A stretch of DNA of 50,723 bases from JBNKHH01 sp050290245 (GCA_050290245.1 JBNKHH010000052.1:1-50723), one strand, 5' to 3'. Positions 1 to 7,922 are shown, counted from the stretch's first letter. Notes: generated by a model not told the origin, from the letters alone. Program-made: numbers and translations.

Positions 1-126
1 GGCAATCTCGTAACCGCAGAAGGCTGGACGGCGCTCGCCGCCTTCATCCGCGAATATCTGGTCGTGCTCGGCACCGAGATCGTGCATCACCCGATCGCGT
101 CCCAAAAGGGCCTGGCCGCCGAGTAG
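1..126 (+). CDS. C-terminal fragment of an unidentified protein
   Basis: Frame 1 is open from the first base to a TAG at 124-126, giving 41 residues that begin GNLVTAEGWTAL and end KGLAAE. The start lies outside the window. Codon use matches the rest of the region, and the tail has an amphipathic helix-like stretch (ALAAFIREYLVVLG). I do not recognise the family from this piece. The next gene (LysR, ending at 361) is on the opposite strand, so the two converge across 234 bases in which I see no gene. Confidence 0.5.
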   Translation, partial: GNLVTAEGWTALAAFIREYLVVLGTEIVHHPIASQKGLAAE

Positions 127-360
127 GGCGGCCAGCGCACAAATCCGCGTATCGACGGACCTCGGGCAATACTTGAATACGACTATGGCGGCTGCCTTGT
201 TTCCAGCGCGGTTCGCCGGAAACAAGGCACCGGTCAATCTCTGGGAGGACAGTATCGCCAAGTGGCAGCCGATGGCGGCTGCGCCGGTGTGCAGGTGCCA
301 CTTCAGGTCAGGCGCTGGTTCGACATCGCGAATGCCGCTGTCCAGTTTTCTGGGGTCGCT

Positions 361-1293
361 TCACTCCTGCGTTTGAGCGCAAACGTCCAAAATGGTGCTT
401 CGAACCAGGGACCGAAGCCAAGATCGGGCCGGATCTCGATAGCTGCGCTTGTGCCATGCCATCTTGTACAGGATCTTTTCATGTTCGAAGGGAAGTGGCG
501 CCACCGTCAGTCCCTTGGCGTCGGACAAGCTTTGTGCAAAGCGCAAAGGAACAGCCGCGATGAGATCGGTTTCCCTCGCGATTCCGATCGCCTCCGCCGC
601 GCGGTTCACCACGAGCCTGATTTTTCGTTTGTGCCCAGCCAGTTCAAGCCAGTTGTCTATGATCCCGACCTGCCGTGCGGCCTGTTTGACCAGAATGTGC
701 TCAGCGCCGATAAAGTCGTCCAAGGAAATCGGCGGTCGAAGTGACGTGTGATCTCGCCGGAACACGCAAACATAGTTGTCAGAGAAGACACTTTCGATTT
801 GAAGGTCCCCGTCGACATCCGGAAACATCCCGACTGCGCAATCCAGTCCGCCTCTTTGAAGGGCGTCGATTGAAGATGGATTCGAATGAAGATGAAAGCA
901 GAGCTTTGCCAGTGGCGCCGTTTCGGTAAATCTCAACGCCAAGCTCGGCGCCACCCGTGAAACAAGCGTATCGGTGATGGCAACGTTAAAAGTTAGGTTC
1001 GTTTCACTTGGTTGGAACTCCAACGGCAGGGCGATAGCGCGGATCTGCTCCATCGCTTGCTGCAAGTCGGGCCAGATTTCGAGTGCGCGTTCAGTGGGAA
1101 CCACGCCCCCGGGGACTTTCAGGAACAACTCGTCTTTCATAATGTAGCGCAATCGACGCAGAGCGTTGGAGACAGCCGGTTGCGTCATCGAAAGTCGATG
1201 CGCCGCACGGGTAACGCTGCCCTCGGCGAGAACCGCGTAGAGGACGTTCATCAGGTTGAGGTCTATCCTCGTTTCGGGGCGAGGTTGAGGCAC
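361..1293 (-). CDS. LysR family transcriptional regulator
   Basis: A 310-residue protein of normal LysR length. The N-terminal winged helix-turn-helix spans about residues 11-70, with the typical core DLNLMNVLYAVLAEGSVTRA followed by LSMTQPAVSNALRRLR. The remainder is the periplasmic-binding-protein-like effector domain. The sequence style (DLNL..VL..VL.EGSVTRAA) is that of the NodD/NahR/LinR branch, which often controls catabolism of aromatic or xenobiotic compounds; that is family knowledge, not proof. The start is GTG at 1293, chosen because DLNL at residues 11-14 must be kept; the ribosome binding site there is weak. It lies downstream of and in the same direction as the RraA-like gene, 151 bases away, so it may be co-transcribed with it or have its own promoter. 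Confidence 0.9.
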   Translation of the reverse strand: MPQPRPETRIDLNLMNVLYAVLAEGSVTRAAHRLSMTQPAVSNALRRLRYIMKDELFLKVPGGVVPTERALEIWPDLQQAMEQIRAIALPLEFQPSETNLTFNVAITDTLVSRVAPSLALRFTETAPLAKLCFHLHSNPSSIDALQRGGLDCAVGMFPDVDGDLQIESVFSDNYVCVFRRDHTSLRPPISLDDFIGAEHILVKQAARQVGIIDNWLELAGHKRKIRLVVNRAAEAIGIARETDLIAAVPLRFAQSLSDAKGLTVAPLPFEHEKILYKMAWHKRSYRDPARSWLRSLVRSTILDVCAQTQE

Positions 1294-1335
1294 GGTATTA
1301 ATCCAGACTAGGCTCTCGAAGATCTTGCAAACCAG

Positions 1336-1362
1336 AATATCTCCCTTGTGGCCGGGGATATT
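1336..1362. promoter_or_regulatory. imperfect inverted repeat upstream of the LysR gene
   Basis: AATATCTCCC (1336-1345) faces GGGGATATT (1354-1362) across an 8-base spacer; the arms pair with one bulged base. It lies in the 151-base gap between the RraA-like gene and the LysR gene, both on the minus strand. It could be a LysR operator or a weak terminator of the upstream gene. There is no T-run, so an operator is slightly favoured. Confidence 0.3.
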
Positions 1363-1444
1363 TGCGCGCTGGGGCTGAGACCCTCCACTCAGAGATAATT
1401 TGCGCTACCAGGCAAGTCTATAGCGTACGAATTCCAGGAATTGG

Positions 1445-2197
1445 CTATGACCTCCGCAGCATGACTTCGCGGATAGGTGCGCCGGCGTCGATCGCAGCCT
1501 GGCGCCGGGCCTCGCTTTCGGAGATCTTGATGGCATGGTCCAGAACCTGTTCGGCCCGTGTGAGAGGGACAAAACAGACGCCCACCTCATCCGCCAGCAC
1601 GATATCGCCTGGCGTGACCGAGACGCCGCAGATCGTCACCGGTACGTTAATCCCAACCGTGCGAATTCGCCATTTGCCGGTTACGGGACTGAGACTGCGA
1701 GACCAGACCGGATAGCCGATTTCGCGCGAATGCGTTATGTCGCGCACCGCCCCGTCGACGACTGCGCCGAGTTCTCCCTGTCGCTTGGCGATGCTCGCGA
1801 GCAGCCCGCCCATATTGGAGATCATGTCGACGCCCTGCAGTACCAGCACGTCGCCGGGTTCAGCAAGGTTATGGGCCTCGACATCCGCGAGCATCGAGTC
1901 CCCCGTCTGGACTGCGATGTCCGGCGGGTCTTCGCGCGCAACGTTCAAGACCGTCAGAGCACGCCCCACAATGCGCGCGCCTGTCGTCGATGGCTTCAGA
2001 TTGCCCCCGGCGACCGCGCCGGCGATGCAGAGTTCGTCCATGGCGTCGGAGGTCATGCCTGTCAAATCAGGGAGAGAGCGGAAGCCGTCTAGAATTTCTG
2101 GGCGGATCTTCGGCAATGTGTAGGTGCCGAATGCTTCGTCCGGCAACCGTCCAAGTGTGCGACCTGACTGTTCTTTATTGTTTTGGCGAGTAATCAT
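1445..2197 (-). CDS. RraA-like / HMG-CHA aldolase family protein
   Basis: A 250-residue protein of the RraA family, which includes 4-hydroxy-4-methyl-2-oxoglutarate/4-carboxy-4-hydroxy-2-oxoadipate aldolases, oxaloacetate decarboxylases and the RNase E inhibitor RraA. Visible family motifs are GDVLVLQGVD, the SNMGGLLAS loop (usually SNWGELLA), the catalytic and metal-site segment GAVVDGAVRDI with the D-x-x-x-R-D pattern, and GDIVLADEVGVCFVP near the C-terminus. The intact metal and catalytic residues favour a divalent-metal aldolase or decarboxylase acting on oxo-acids over RraA proper. The ATG at 2197 is preceded by AAAAGGA. The neighbouring SMP-30-like gene is on the same strand, 136 bases upstream. 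The exact substrate is unknown. Confidence 0.85.
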   Translation of the reverse strand: MITRQNNKEQSGRTLGRLPDEAFGTYTLPKIRPEILDGFRSLPDLTGMTSDAMDELCIAGAVAGGNLKPSTTGARIVGRALTVLNVAREDPPDIAVQTGDSMLADVEAHNLAEPGDVLVLQGVDMISNMGGLLASIAKRQGELGAVVDGAVRDITHSREIGYPVWSRSLSPVTGKWRIRTVGINVPVTICGVSVTPGDIVLADEVGVCFVPLTRAEQVLDHAIKISESEARRQAAIDAGAPIREVMLRRS

Positions 2198-2333
2198 CGT
2201 AATCCTTTTAAAGATCGGCGAGGAAAGATGTCGTGGTTCTTAAACAACCGCTCGTTCGGCCCCTCGTGCCAGCATGTATTTCGAAAGCGGTCGTCCCGGC
2301 GGTGCCGAACATGTTCAAGGCCTTTCAAAAGGA

Positions 2334-3209
2334 TCACCCCGTGAATTCCGGCTCAGGCAGACCCCGTACCCCAGCCTGAATTGCGAAGACGCCCCCGGCA
2401 TCGGGCTGGGCGGCAAGGTCGTTCGCGCTGAGACGCTGCGTCGCCGACGTGATGTACAGTGTTTCCAGATCGGGACCCCCGAACGCACAACTCGTGGGCA
2501 ACGCGATAGGCAGGTCGACCACCCGATCGATCCTTCCGTCCGGCGTGTAGCGCACCACCCGCCCTCCATTGTACTCTGCGTTCCAAAGGAATCCTTCGGC
2601 ATCGACGGTGGAGCCGTCAGGGCGTCCCTTCCGGTCCCGCGTATCCGCGAACAGCATCTCATTGGAGAGCGACCCGCCATTGGCATCGAATCTGAATGAT
2701 CTGATCTGCATGCGATAGGTGTCTGCGAAATACATGATGCGGTCATCGGGGCTCCAGCAAATGCTGTTCGGTACGATAATATCGCCGAGCATCATCGTTG
2801 CTTCCCCATCCGGGTCAAAGCGGTAGAGCGAACCCGTCGGATCGCGCCGCGTATCGTTCATGGTGCCGCTCCAGAAGCGCCCCCTGCGATCGCATCGACC
2901 ATCGTTGAACCGATTCTCGTGGTTGTCGGATTCCGGATCGGTGAGAAAGGTGAGCGCCCCGGTGTCGAAGTCGAGTTTGTGCAGGCCGGACTGCATCGCG
3001 ATGACCAGTTTGCCGGCACCGGCGCTGCGCAGTCCAATGCTTCCGATGATGCTGGACGTCTTTCGTGATTCAGTGATGCCGGTCGCGGGGTCATGGCGGA
3101 AAACCGCGGGGCCGCGGCTGTCGACCCAGTAGAGTTTTTGCTCGCGCACGCTCCAAACGGGGCTTTCACCAAGAATGTTGCCGTCACTAACGATGCAGTC
3201 GATCTTCAT
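2334..3209 (-). CDS. SMP-30/gluconolactonase/LRE family protein
   Basis: A 291-residue six-bladed beta-propeller protein of the SMP-30/gluconolactonase family, which hydrolyses sugar lactones or other lactones and esters using a divalent metal. The metal ligand positions are recognisable: GESPVW near residue 14 (Glu), the ENRFNDGRCDRRGRFWSGTM segment (Asn), PNSICWSPD and RPDGSTVDAEGFLW (Asp). The open frame continues upstream to 3626, but MKIDCIVSDGN at 3209 is the usual family N-terminus. It is preceded by a G-rich ribosome binding site (AGGGGGG about 12 bases upstream), and the upstream extension overlaps the promoter region of the divergent EthD gene. It may cooperate with the RraA-like gene downstream, lactone hydrolysis followed by oxo-acid cleavage; this is inference. 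Confidence 0.88.
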   Translation of the reverse strand: MKIDCIVSDGNILGESPVWSVREQKLYWVDSRGPAVFRHDPATGITESRKTSSIIGSIGLRSAGAGKLVIAMQSGLHKLDFDTGALTFLTDPESDNHENRFNDGRCDRRGRFWSGTMNDTRRDPTGSLYRFDPDGEATMMLGDIIVPNSICWSPDDRIMYFADTYRMQIRSFRFDANGGSLSNEMLFADTRDRKGRPDGSTVDAEGFLWNAEYNGGRVVRYTPDGRIDRVVDLPIALPTSCAFGGPDLETLYITSATQRLSANDLAAQPDAGGVFAIQAGVRGLPEPEFTG

Positions 3210-3332
3210 GTCAGACTGTTGCCCCCCCTGCGTGATAGTGTGAAATCCAAAGATGCTGATCGAACAAGCGACGTTTGCGGATGCAAAACTACACCTTTGC
3301 CCCATCGTGGCAATTTCACAGCTGTAATGTAC

Positions 3333-3353
3333 GACATCACTGACGGTGATGTC
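3333..3353. promoter_or_regulatory. perfect inverted repeat in a divergent promoter region
   Basis: GACATCAC (3333-3340) and its exact reverse complement GTGATGTC (3346-3353) are separated by TGACG. This 21-base repeat sits in the 313-base gap (3210-3522) between the divergently transcribed SMP-30 gene and the EthD-nitrile hydratase operon. The position and size fit a dimeric regulator operator (GntR or LysR-like) controlling one or both operons. I see no convincing sigma-70 boxes in the gap and no gene in it. The arms differ from the TTGACC/TTAA-type repeats found elsewhere in the window, which suggests a different regulator. Confidence 0.5.
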
Positions 3354-3522
3354 TGGTATGCTGTACCTAAATTTGACGACTGAAGGGCGTGGCTTGAAGA
3401 TGAGACGAATGGCGGATATCGGATGAAGATCTTGGCCGCCCCGCGCATCGCAGCAATCGGGCCCTGCTGTCCGGAAGGGTAATATCCCTTTCTGAACGCT
3501 TGGCCTCGCAGGAACAGGATAC

Positions 3523-3885
3523 ATGATCAAGACATTGACGTTACTCGTCCGACGCGACGACTGGACCCACGAGGAGTTCGTGAGATATTGGCAGGATGTC
3601 CACGGACCGATTGCCCGTGACGTCAAACAGATCCGGCGTTACGTGCAGTCCGAATATCTCGACGAGATCATTCGCCAGGATGTCGAGGAGATTTCGCTGC
3701 CGGTCGATGGAGTCGCAGAGGTCTGGTACGACAGCGTCGAGAGCATGCGGGAAGCGCGTGAATCTCCAGAAGGCAAGGCGCTTCTCGCCGACGGAGCGAA
3801 GTTCGTCGGCCGCTCGCGGACGCTCATCCTCCGGGAGCGCGAGTTCATCTCCGGCGACGTCTCCGGCAAAAATCCTTCGACATGA
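3523..3885 (+). CDS. EthD domain-containing protein
   Basis: A 120-residue protein with the EthD/dimeric alpha-beta barrel fold. The diagnostic N-terminus is MIKTLTLLVRRDDWTHEEFVRYWQ, then DVHGPIA: a beta strand, then the F-x-x-Y-W-x-x-x-H-G-P helix-loop typical of EthD. Members are small dimeric ferredoxin-like proteins, often accessory to oxidative catabolism and sometimes lyases or isomerases; no activity can be assigned here. ATG at 3523 follows AGGA. The stop overlaps the next ATG (ATGA), making this the first gene of the nitrile hydratase operon. Its presence beside nitrile hydratase and amidase is unusual. Confidence 0.85.
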   Translation: MIKTLTLLVRRDDWTHEEFVRYWQDVHGPIARDVKQIRRYVQSEYLDEIIRQDVEEISLPVDGVAEVWYDSVESMREARESPEGKALLADGAKFVGRSRTLILREREFISGDVSGKNPST

Positions 3886-4100
3886 GCGACTCGCCTGAAT
3901 CTGTCCCTGTATCCGCGGCCGAATTCGACGCCTTGATGGAGCGGGCCGGCCTCAGGATCAAGCCAGAATGGCGGCGGCAGATGCTGGTTGAATACGGCCA
4001 GTTGCGCATGAACATGAATGTCATTCATCAGCTCGCCAACACCTGTCACGAGACGCTGAATATCTGGCAGCCGATCACGTTTGGCAGGACCGAGGAATGA
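3882..4100 (+). CDS. small AtzG-like (DUF4089-type) putative amidase subunit
   Basis: A 72-residue, mostly helical protein overlapping the amidase by four bases (ATGA) and the EthD gene by four. Position, size and pattern (AGLRIKPEWRRQMLVEYGQLRMNMNV as separate helix segments, then LNIWQPITF near the end) resemble AtzG. AtzG is the small GatC-like partner that forms a complex with the amidase AtzE in cyanuric acid breakdown. The typical C-terminal proline-rich tail of AtzG is only partly present (W-Q-P-I-T-F). The role, stabilising the following amidase, is inferred from gene order. A second small gene of the same kind lies at 39308-39541, also immediately before an amidase. Confidence 0.6.
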   Translation: MSDSPESVPVSAAEFDALMERAGLRIKPEWRRQMLVEYGQLRMNMNVIHQLANTCHETLNIWQPITFGRTEE

Positions 4101-5509
4101 GCTTCGCATCTCTTTCCATCTCTGAACTGGGGCAACGGCTCCGACGCGGGGAATTTTCCGCAGTCGAACTCACGCGCTGGACGCTGGAGAAGGCGGAGGC
4201 GGTGAATTCGACGCTGCACGCATTCATTTCCCTCTTGCCCGAGCGGGCGCTCGCGGAGGCAGAAGCGGCTGACCGGGCATTCGCCTCCGGCGTCGATCTG
4301 GGCCCGATGCAGGGTATTCCGTATGCCGCGAAAGACCTGTTCGATGCCAAGGGGGTCGCCACCACCTGCCATTCCAAATTCGGTCTTGATGCGATCGCCG
4401 AAGCCGATGCAGGAGTGATCGAACGTCTTCGGGACGGCGGAGCCGTCCTGATCGGCAAGACCGCCACCTTCGAATTCGCTCTGTACGGACCGGACCCGGA
4501 ATTGCCGTTCCCGCTCGCCCGAAACCCGTGGAATCTCGATCATTACACGGGTGGCTCCTCAAGCGGTTCGGCGGTAGCCATCGCTGCCGGCCTGCTCAGG
4601 ATGGGGCTGGGCACCGATACCGGCGGCTCGATCCGCACGCCGTCGTCGTGGTGCGGCACAGTCGGCTTGAAGCCGACATTCGGCAGGGTCACCCGCCGTG
4701 GCTGTTTCCCCTTGTCCGAATCACTTGACCACTGCGGCCCTCTGGCGCGAAGCGTGTCCGACGCTGCGATAGCCCTTCAAGTGCTTGCGGGGCACGACCC
4801 GAAAGACCCGGACTGCCACGACGGGCCCGTTCCTGACTACGTCACCGGGTTGACGAAGCCTGTCGCCGGAATGCGGGTCGGTATCGCCCGTCCGCTGCTG
4901 GAGACCGCTTCCGCGGAAACTCTCGCCGGCGTCGAGCGTACCGCTGAATGTCTGCGCTCCGAGGGGGCGGAGGTTTTTGACGTTGAAACGCCTGGCCTTT
5001 TGCCTTTCGGATCGGTCGTCCGCGCTCTGCTCATTATTGAAGGTTATCATGTGCACGAACAGCGGATGCAGGAGCGCATAGAGGACTTCGGGCCTCTTTC
5101 GGCGCAGCGTTTGGCTTTGGCGGCTGCCTATACCGCGCCGGACTATCTTGCTGTTCTGAAAGCCCGCCGGCTCCTTGCCGAGGCCGTGTCCGAGACCATG
5201 CGGACCTGTGATGTCATGCTTTGTGCCACGACCCCGGGCACGGCCCCGAACCTGGCGCAAGCGGCGACGCCCTTCGATCCTGCCACCCCCTCGATGACCA
5301 ACCCGCAGAATGTCATGGGCAATCCGGCGATCAGCGTCCCGGTCGGACTTGACGGGGACGGTTTGCCATTGGCGGTGCAGCTGGTCGGCCGGATATTCGG
5401 CGAGGCGAAGCTGCTGCAGGTGGCCCACGCCGTAGAAAGACTTTCGGGGTGGGACCAGATAGAATTGCCAGACCTGGCGTCACGCGAGGGCAGGGGAGCG
5501 ACCCAATGA
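4097..5509 (+). CDS. amidase signature family hydrolase
   Basis: A 470-residue amidase signature enzyme, full length for the family. The Ser-cisSer-Lys triad is visible: Lys79 in AAKDLF, cis-Ser154 in GGSSSGS and nucleophile Ser178 in TDTGGSIR, with the usual 24-residue spacing between the serines. In this operon it most likely converts the amide made by the nitrile hydratase into the carboxylate plus ammonia. It resembles AtzE/GatA-type enzymes, which fits the small AtzG-like gene just upstream. Its stop overlaps the ATG of nitrile hydratase beta (ATGA at 5506-5509), so translation is coupled. There is no signal peptide; it should be cytoplasmic. Substrate range cannot be read from the sequence. 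Confidence 0.92.
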   Translation: MSFASLSISELGQRLRRGEFSAVELTRWTLEKAEAVNSTLHAFISLLPERALAEAEAADRAFASGVDLGPMQGIPYAAKDLFDAKGVATTCHSKFGLDAIAEADAGVIERLRDGGAVLIGKTATFEFALYGPDPELPFPLARNPWNLDHYTGGSSSGSAVAIAAGLLRMGLGTDTGGSIRTPSSWCGTVGLKPTFGRVTRRGCFPLSESLDHCGPLARSVSDAAIALQVLAGHDPKDPDCHDGPVPDYVTGLTKPVAGMRVGIARPLLETASAETLAGVERTAECLRSEGAEVFDVETPGLLPFGSVVRALLIIEGYHVHEQRMQERIEDFGPLSAQRLALAAAYTAPDYLAVLKARRLLAEAVSETMRTCDVMLCATTPGTAPNLAQAATPFDPATPSMTNPQNVMGNPAISVPVGLDGDGLPLAVQLVGRIFGEAKLLQVAHAVERLSGWDQIELPDLASREGRGATQ

Positions 5510-6165
5510 ACGGTATCCACGATATGGGCGGCATGCACGGTTTCGGTGCGATCCCGGATATTGACGGCCCGGAACCGTTTCACCACGAGTGGGAGCGACG
5601 GATCTTCGCGGTGAACTTCGCCATCGGTGGCCTCGGCCTGTGGAACATCGACATGGCGCGCGCCGAAATGGAGGCGACCCCGCCGGAGGACTATCTTGCA
5701 GGTGATGACTATTTTCGCCGGTTTCTCCTCAGGCTCGAGCGATTGGCTATCAAGCATTCACTGGCTACGTCCGACGAAATGGAAACTGGTATGGTCAGCG
5801 AACCGGCCTGGACCGGTCTGCCAGCCCTGGGACCGGAGCGCATCCCAGCCATAGTGCGCAACGGCAGTTCTTCCATGCGACCGGCGCAGGGCGAGCCCCG
5901 CTTCAAGGCCGGCGACCGCGTTCGCACGCGTCGCATCAACCCAGTCACTCACACGCGCCTGCCGCGATACGTTCGCGGATGCGAAGGTGTGATAAAGCTG
6001 GTGCAGGGCAGTCACGTCTATCCGGACGACAGTTGTCGTGGCGACGAGAATCCGCAGTGGCTCTATGCCGTGCTTTTCAAGGGCACCGATATCTGGGGCG
6101 ATGACGCCGAAGCGGGGCTGGAAGTCGTCATCGACGCATTCGAACCCTACCTCGAACCTGCCTGA
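5506..6165 (+). CDS. nthB: nitrile hydratase subunit beta
   Basis: A 219-residue nitrile hydratase beta subunit. The start at 5506 gives the hallmark N-terminus MNGIHDMGGMHGFG; the frame is open upstream to 5449, but that extension lies inside the amidase. The C-terminal beta-barrel domain has FKAGDRVRTRRIN, then THTRLPRYVRGCEGVI, close to the family GHTRLPRYVRG motif but with Thr before His. The enzyme hydrates nitriles to amides as an alpha-beta heterodimer or tetramer in the cytoplasm. The beta-alpha-activator order is that of cobalt-type nitrile hydratases; iron-type operons usually run alpha-beta. Confidence 0.95.
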   Translation: MNGIHDMGGMHGFGAIPDIDGPEPFHHEWERRIFAVNFAIGGLGLWNIDMARAEMEATPPEDYLAGDDYFRRFLLRLERLAIKHSLATSDEMETGMVSEPAWTGLPALGPERIPAIVRNGSSSMRPAQGEPRFKAGDRVRTRRINPVTHTRLPRYVRGCEGVIKLVQGSHVYPDDSCRGDENPQWLYAVLFKGTDIWGDDAEAGLEVVIDAFEPYLEPA

Positions 6166-6230
6166 GTTTTTATTCACGCGCCCTGCGACAGAGACAAACG
6201 AACGGACCTTATCAATCTAATCGGGATAAA

Positions 6231-6890
6231 ATGACTGACGAACATCATAGCGGGCACGATCATGATCACGATTATTCGCACCTGACGGAAACCGAGTTGC
6301 GAGTCAGAGCTCTGGAAAGTCTCTTCACCGCAAAGGGCTACATCGACCCGACGACGCTCGACACAATTCTCCAGACCTACGAGGAGAAGGTGGGGCCCCG
6401 CAATGGCGCGAAAGTCGTGGCGCGTGCGTGGTCCGATCCGGACTTCATGCAATGGCTGCTGCGTGACGGAACCGCGGCGATATCTTCCATGGGATACACT
6501 GGACGGCAAGGCGAACATATCGTCGCCTTGCAAAACACATCCGAAGTGCACAACGTCGTCGTGTGCACGCTGTGCTCTTGCTACCCGTGGCCGGTCCTTG
6601 GGCTGCCACCCGCCTGGTACAAGTCCGCGGCCTACCGCTCACGTATCGTCATCGAGCCTCGCAAGGTGCTGTCGGAATTTGGCCTGACTCTCCCGGACGA
6701 CATCAAGGTCCGGGTATGGGACTCCACATCCGAAATGCGTTATATCGTGGTGCCGATGCGGCCTGCAGGTACGGAAGGCTGGAGCGAGCAAGATCTCGAA
6801 AAGCTCGTTACACGGGATTCAATGGTCGGCGTCCGACAGGCACTTTCTCCAACCGCTCAGCAGACTGAGGGAGGTGCTCACAATGTCTGA
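6231..6890 (+). CDS. nthA: nitrile hydratase subunit alpha, cobalt type
   Basis: A 219-residue alpha subunit carrying the metal-binding claw V111-C112-T-L-C115-S-C117. Threonine in this C-T-L-C-S-C motif marks the cobalt type (serine marks the iron type). In characterised enzymes the second and third cysteines are oxidised to sulfinic and sulfenic acid. The following YPWPVLGLPPAWYKS segment and the N-terminal helix region LRVRALESLFTAKG are also family hallmarks. Residues 5-17 form a His/Asp-rich tail with seven histidines (HHSGHDHDHDYSH), similar in style to the His-rich tail of the Comamonas testosteroni enzyme and possibly a cobalt-handling segment. The gene begins 65 bases after nthB; its ribosome binding site is weak. 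Confidence 0.95.
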   Translation: MTDEHHSGHDHDHDYSHLTETELRVRALESLFTAKGYIDPTTLDTILQTYEEKVGPRNGAKVVARAWSDPDFMQWLLRDGTAAISSMGYTGRQGEHIVALQNTSEVHNVVVCTLCSCYPWPVLGLPPAWYKSAAYRSRIVIEPRKVLSEFGLTLPDDIKVRVWDSTSEMRYIVVPMRPAGTEGWSEQDLEKLVTRDSMVGVRQALSPTAQQTEGGAHNV

Positions 6891-7302
6891 AGATCATCTT
6901 CCGGCTGGTGCTGGGTCGTCGGCCGACCGGACGGAGCCCTTGACCTGGGAAGCCGAAGGAAATGCCGCATTCGCCGAACCCTGGCAGGCGCAGATATTTA
7001 GCATGACGGTTGCTCTGAACGAAGCCGGCGTTTTTGCCTGGAAGGAATGGGTCGAGGTGTTCTCGGTGTATCGCCGCCTGAGCCAAGAGGCAGGCAAGCC
7101 AGACAGCAGCCAGACCTATTACGAGGACTGGCTGGACGCTCTCGAAACCATGGCCGCGACCCGGCAACTTGCCTCGCGCGAGGACCAGGCACGCTACAAG
7201 GAAGCGTGGCGCGACGCGGCGGCGCGCACCAGGCATGGACAACCCATCGAACTGCAGAAGATCGGTTTCAGTCACGCCGCGGGACGCGCTCATACGTCGT
7301 GA
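6883..7302 (+). CDS. nitrile hydratase activator / beta-like accessory protein
   Basis: A 139-residue protein related to the N-terminal part of nitrile hydratase beta, as in NhlE/P14K-type activators. It shows AFAEPWQAQIFSMTVALNEAG, then FAWKEWVEVF, and a YYEDWLDALE helix, close to the beta-subunit EPWE..F..A....G..T..EW pattern. Characterised relatives deliver cobalt by self-subunit swapping: they carry the metal-loaded, oxidised alpha subunit and exchange with the beta subunit. The start at 6883 is chosen for AGGGAGG eight bases upstream; it overlaps the end of nthA by eight bases. A GTG at 6874 in frame is less likely. No cysteine-rich P47K-type GTPase is present, which agrees with a cobalt-type system. 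Confidence 0.85.
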   Translation: MSEDHLPAGAGSSADRTEPLTWEAEGNAAFAEPWQAQIFSMTVALNEAGVFAWKEWVEVFSVYRRLSQEAGKPDSSQTYYEDWLDALETMAATRQLASREDQARYKEAWRDAAARTRHGQPIELQKIGFSHAAGRAHTS

Positions 7303-7351
7303 ACGCCGAACCGCTGCGCTTTCAAGACCATCCACAATCCGGAATTTCGCA

Positions 7352-7666
7352 ATGATCCTAGACCACCGCACATACACCGTGAAACACGGGCTTATGGACG
7401 ATTACCTGATGCGTTTCGAACGCGACGCATTGCCTATCCAGTTGCGCCATCTCGGCAACTATATCGGCTCGTTCAAATCCGACATCGGCCCGCAGAATCA
7501 AGTGGTGCACATCTGGGCGTATGAGGATATCGCGGATCGCGAAGCCCGCAGGGCCGCAATGTTGGCGGACCCGGAATGGCAGGCCTTTCTGGTCTCCAAT
7601 CGCGGCACTTTCGTCGAACAGGAAAACAAGATCCTGAAATCTACGTCGTTTTCGGCCCTTCGCTAG
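7352..7666 (+). CDS. NIPSNAP family protein
   Basis: A 104-residue NIPSNAP-type dimeric alpha-beta barrel protein. Features are MILDHRTYTVKHG (R-x-Y strand), LPIQLRHLGNYIG, VVHIWAYEDIADREARRAAM (the W-x-Y-x-D-x-x-x-R family motif), and DPEWQAFL, then LKSTSF. Function is unknown for bacterial members. ATG at 7352 is the family start, although the frame is open upstream. It is probably the last gene of the nitrile hydratase operon (49-base gap) and is followed by a hairpin. The operon thus both starts and ends with a small barrel protein (EthD and NIPSNAP). Confidence 0.85.
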   Translation: MILDHRTYTVKHGLMDDYLMRFERDALPIQLRHLGNYIGSFKSDIGPQNQVVHIWAYEDIADREARRAAMLADPEWQAFLVSNRGTFVEQENKILKSTSFSALR

Positions 7667-7680
7667 TTCCTGCGGATCGC

Positions 7681-7707
7681 GACCATGAACCGGCGGTTCT
7701 GATGGTC
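7681..7707 (+). terminator. hairpin after the nitrile hydratase operon
   Basis: GACCAT-GAACC (7681-7691), loop GGC, GGTTC, a two-base bulge, then ATGGTC (7702-7707) forms a stem of 11 pairs starting 15 bases after the NIPSNAP stop codon. There is no T-run, so it may stabilise the 3' end or act with Rho rather than terminate by itself. Confidence 0.4.
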
Positions 7708-7839
7708 GGGATACCGCTTCGCTCACCCGATCGCGGGCGGCACGCACTGCCGGAATGCGCACCTGAGATCCGTGCTGGAAATTCCCGAGAATTGGTTCCG
7801 CCATGTTGCTTGGTGATAGCCGCCATTTTGTCTGGAAAT

Positions 7840-7867
7840 TTGACCGTGCGCACGCGCCCAATACAGT
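7840..7867 (+). promoter_or_regulatory. sigma-70-like promoter of the first binding-protein gene
   Basis: TTGACC (7840-7845) and TACAGT (7862-7867) are separated by 16 bases, and the -10 lies 55 bases before the ATG of the binding-protein gene. The same two hexamers with the same spacing recur at 9175-9202. The bases just upstream are also shared: TGATAGCC at 7814-7821 and a TCTGGAAATTTGACC block at 7831-7845. Conservation between the two copies is the main support. Confidence 0.6.
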
Positions 7868-7922
7868 TGCCTGATCGCATGAAGCAAAACGAAGTCAACA
7901 GCTTAATCGTAAGGAATGACGC

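Noticed and set aside
3210..3626. Upstream extension of the SMP-30-like protein by 139 residues
   Set aside because: It overlaps the start of the EthD gene and the palindrome, lacks family character, and the ATG at 3209 has a ribosome binding site and a typical N-terminus.
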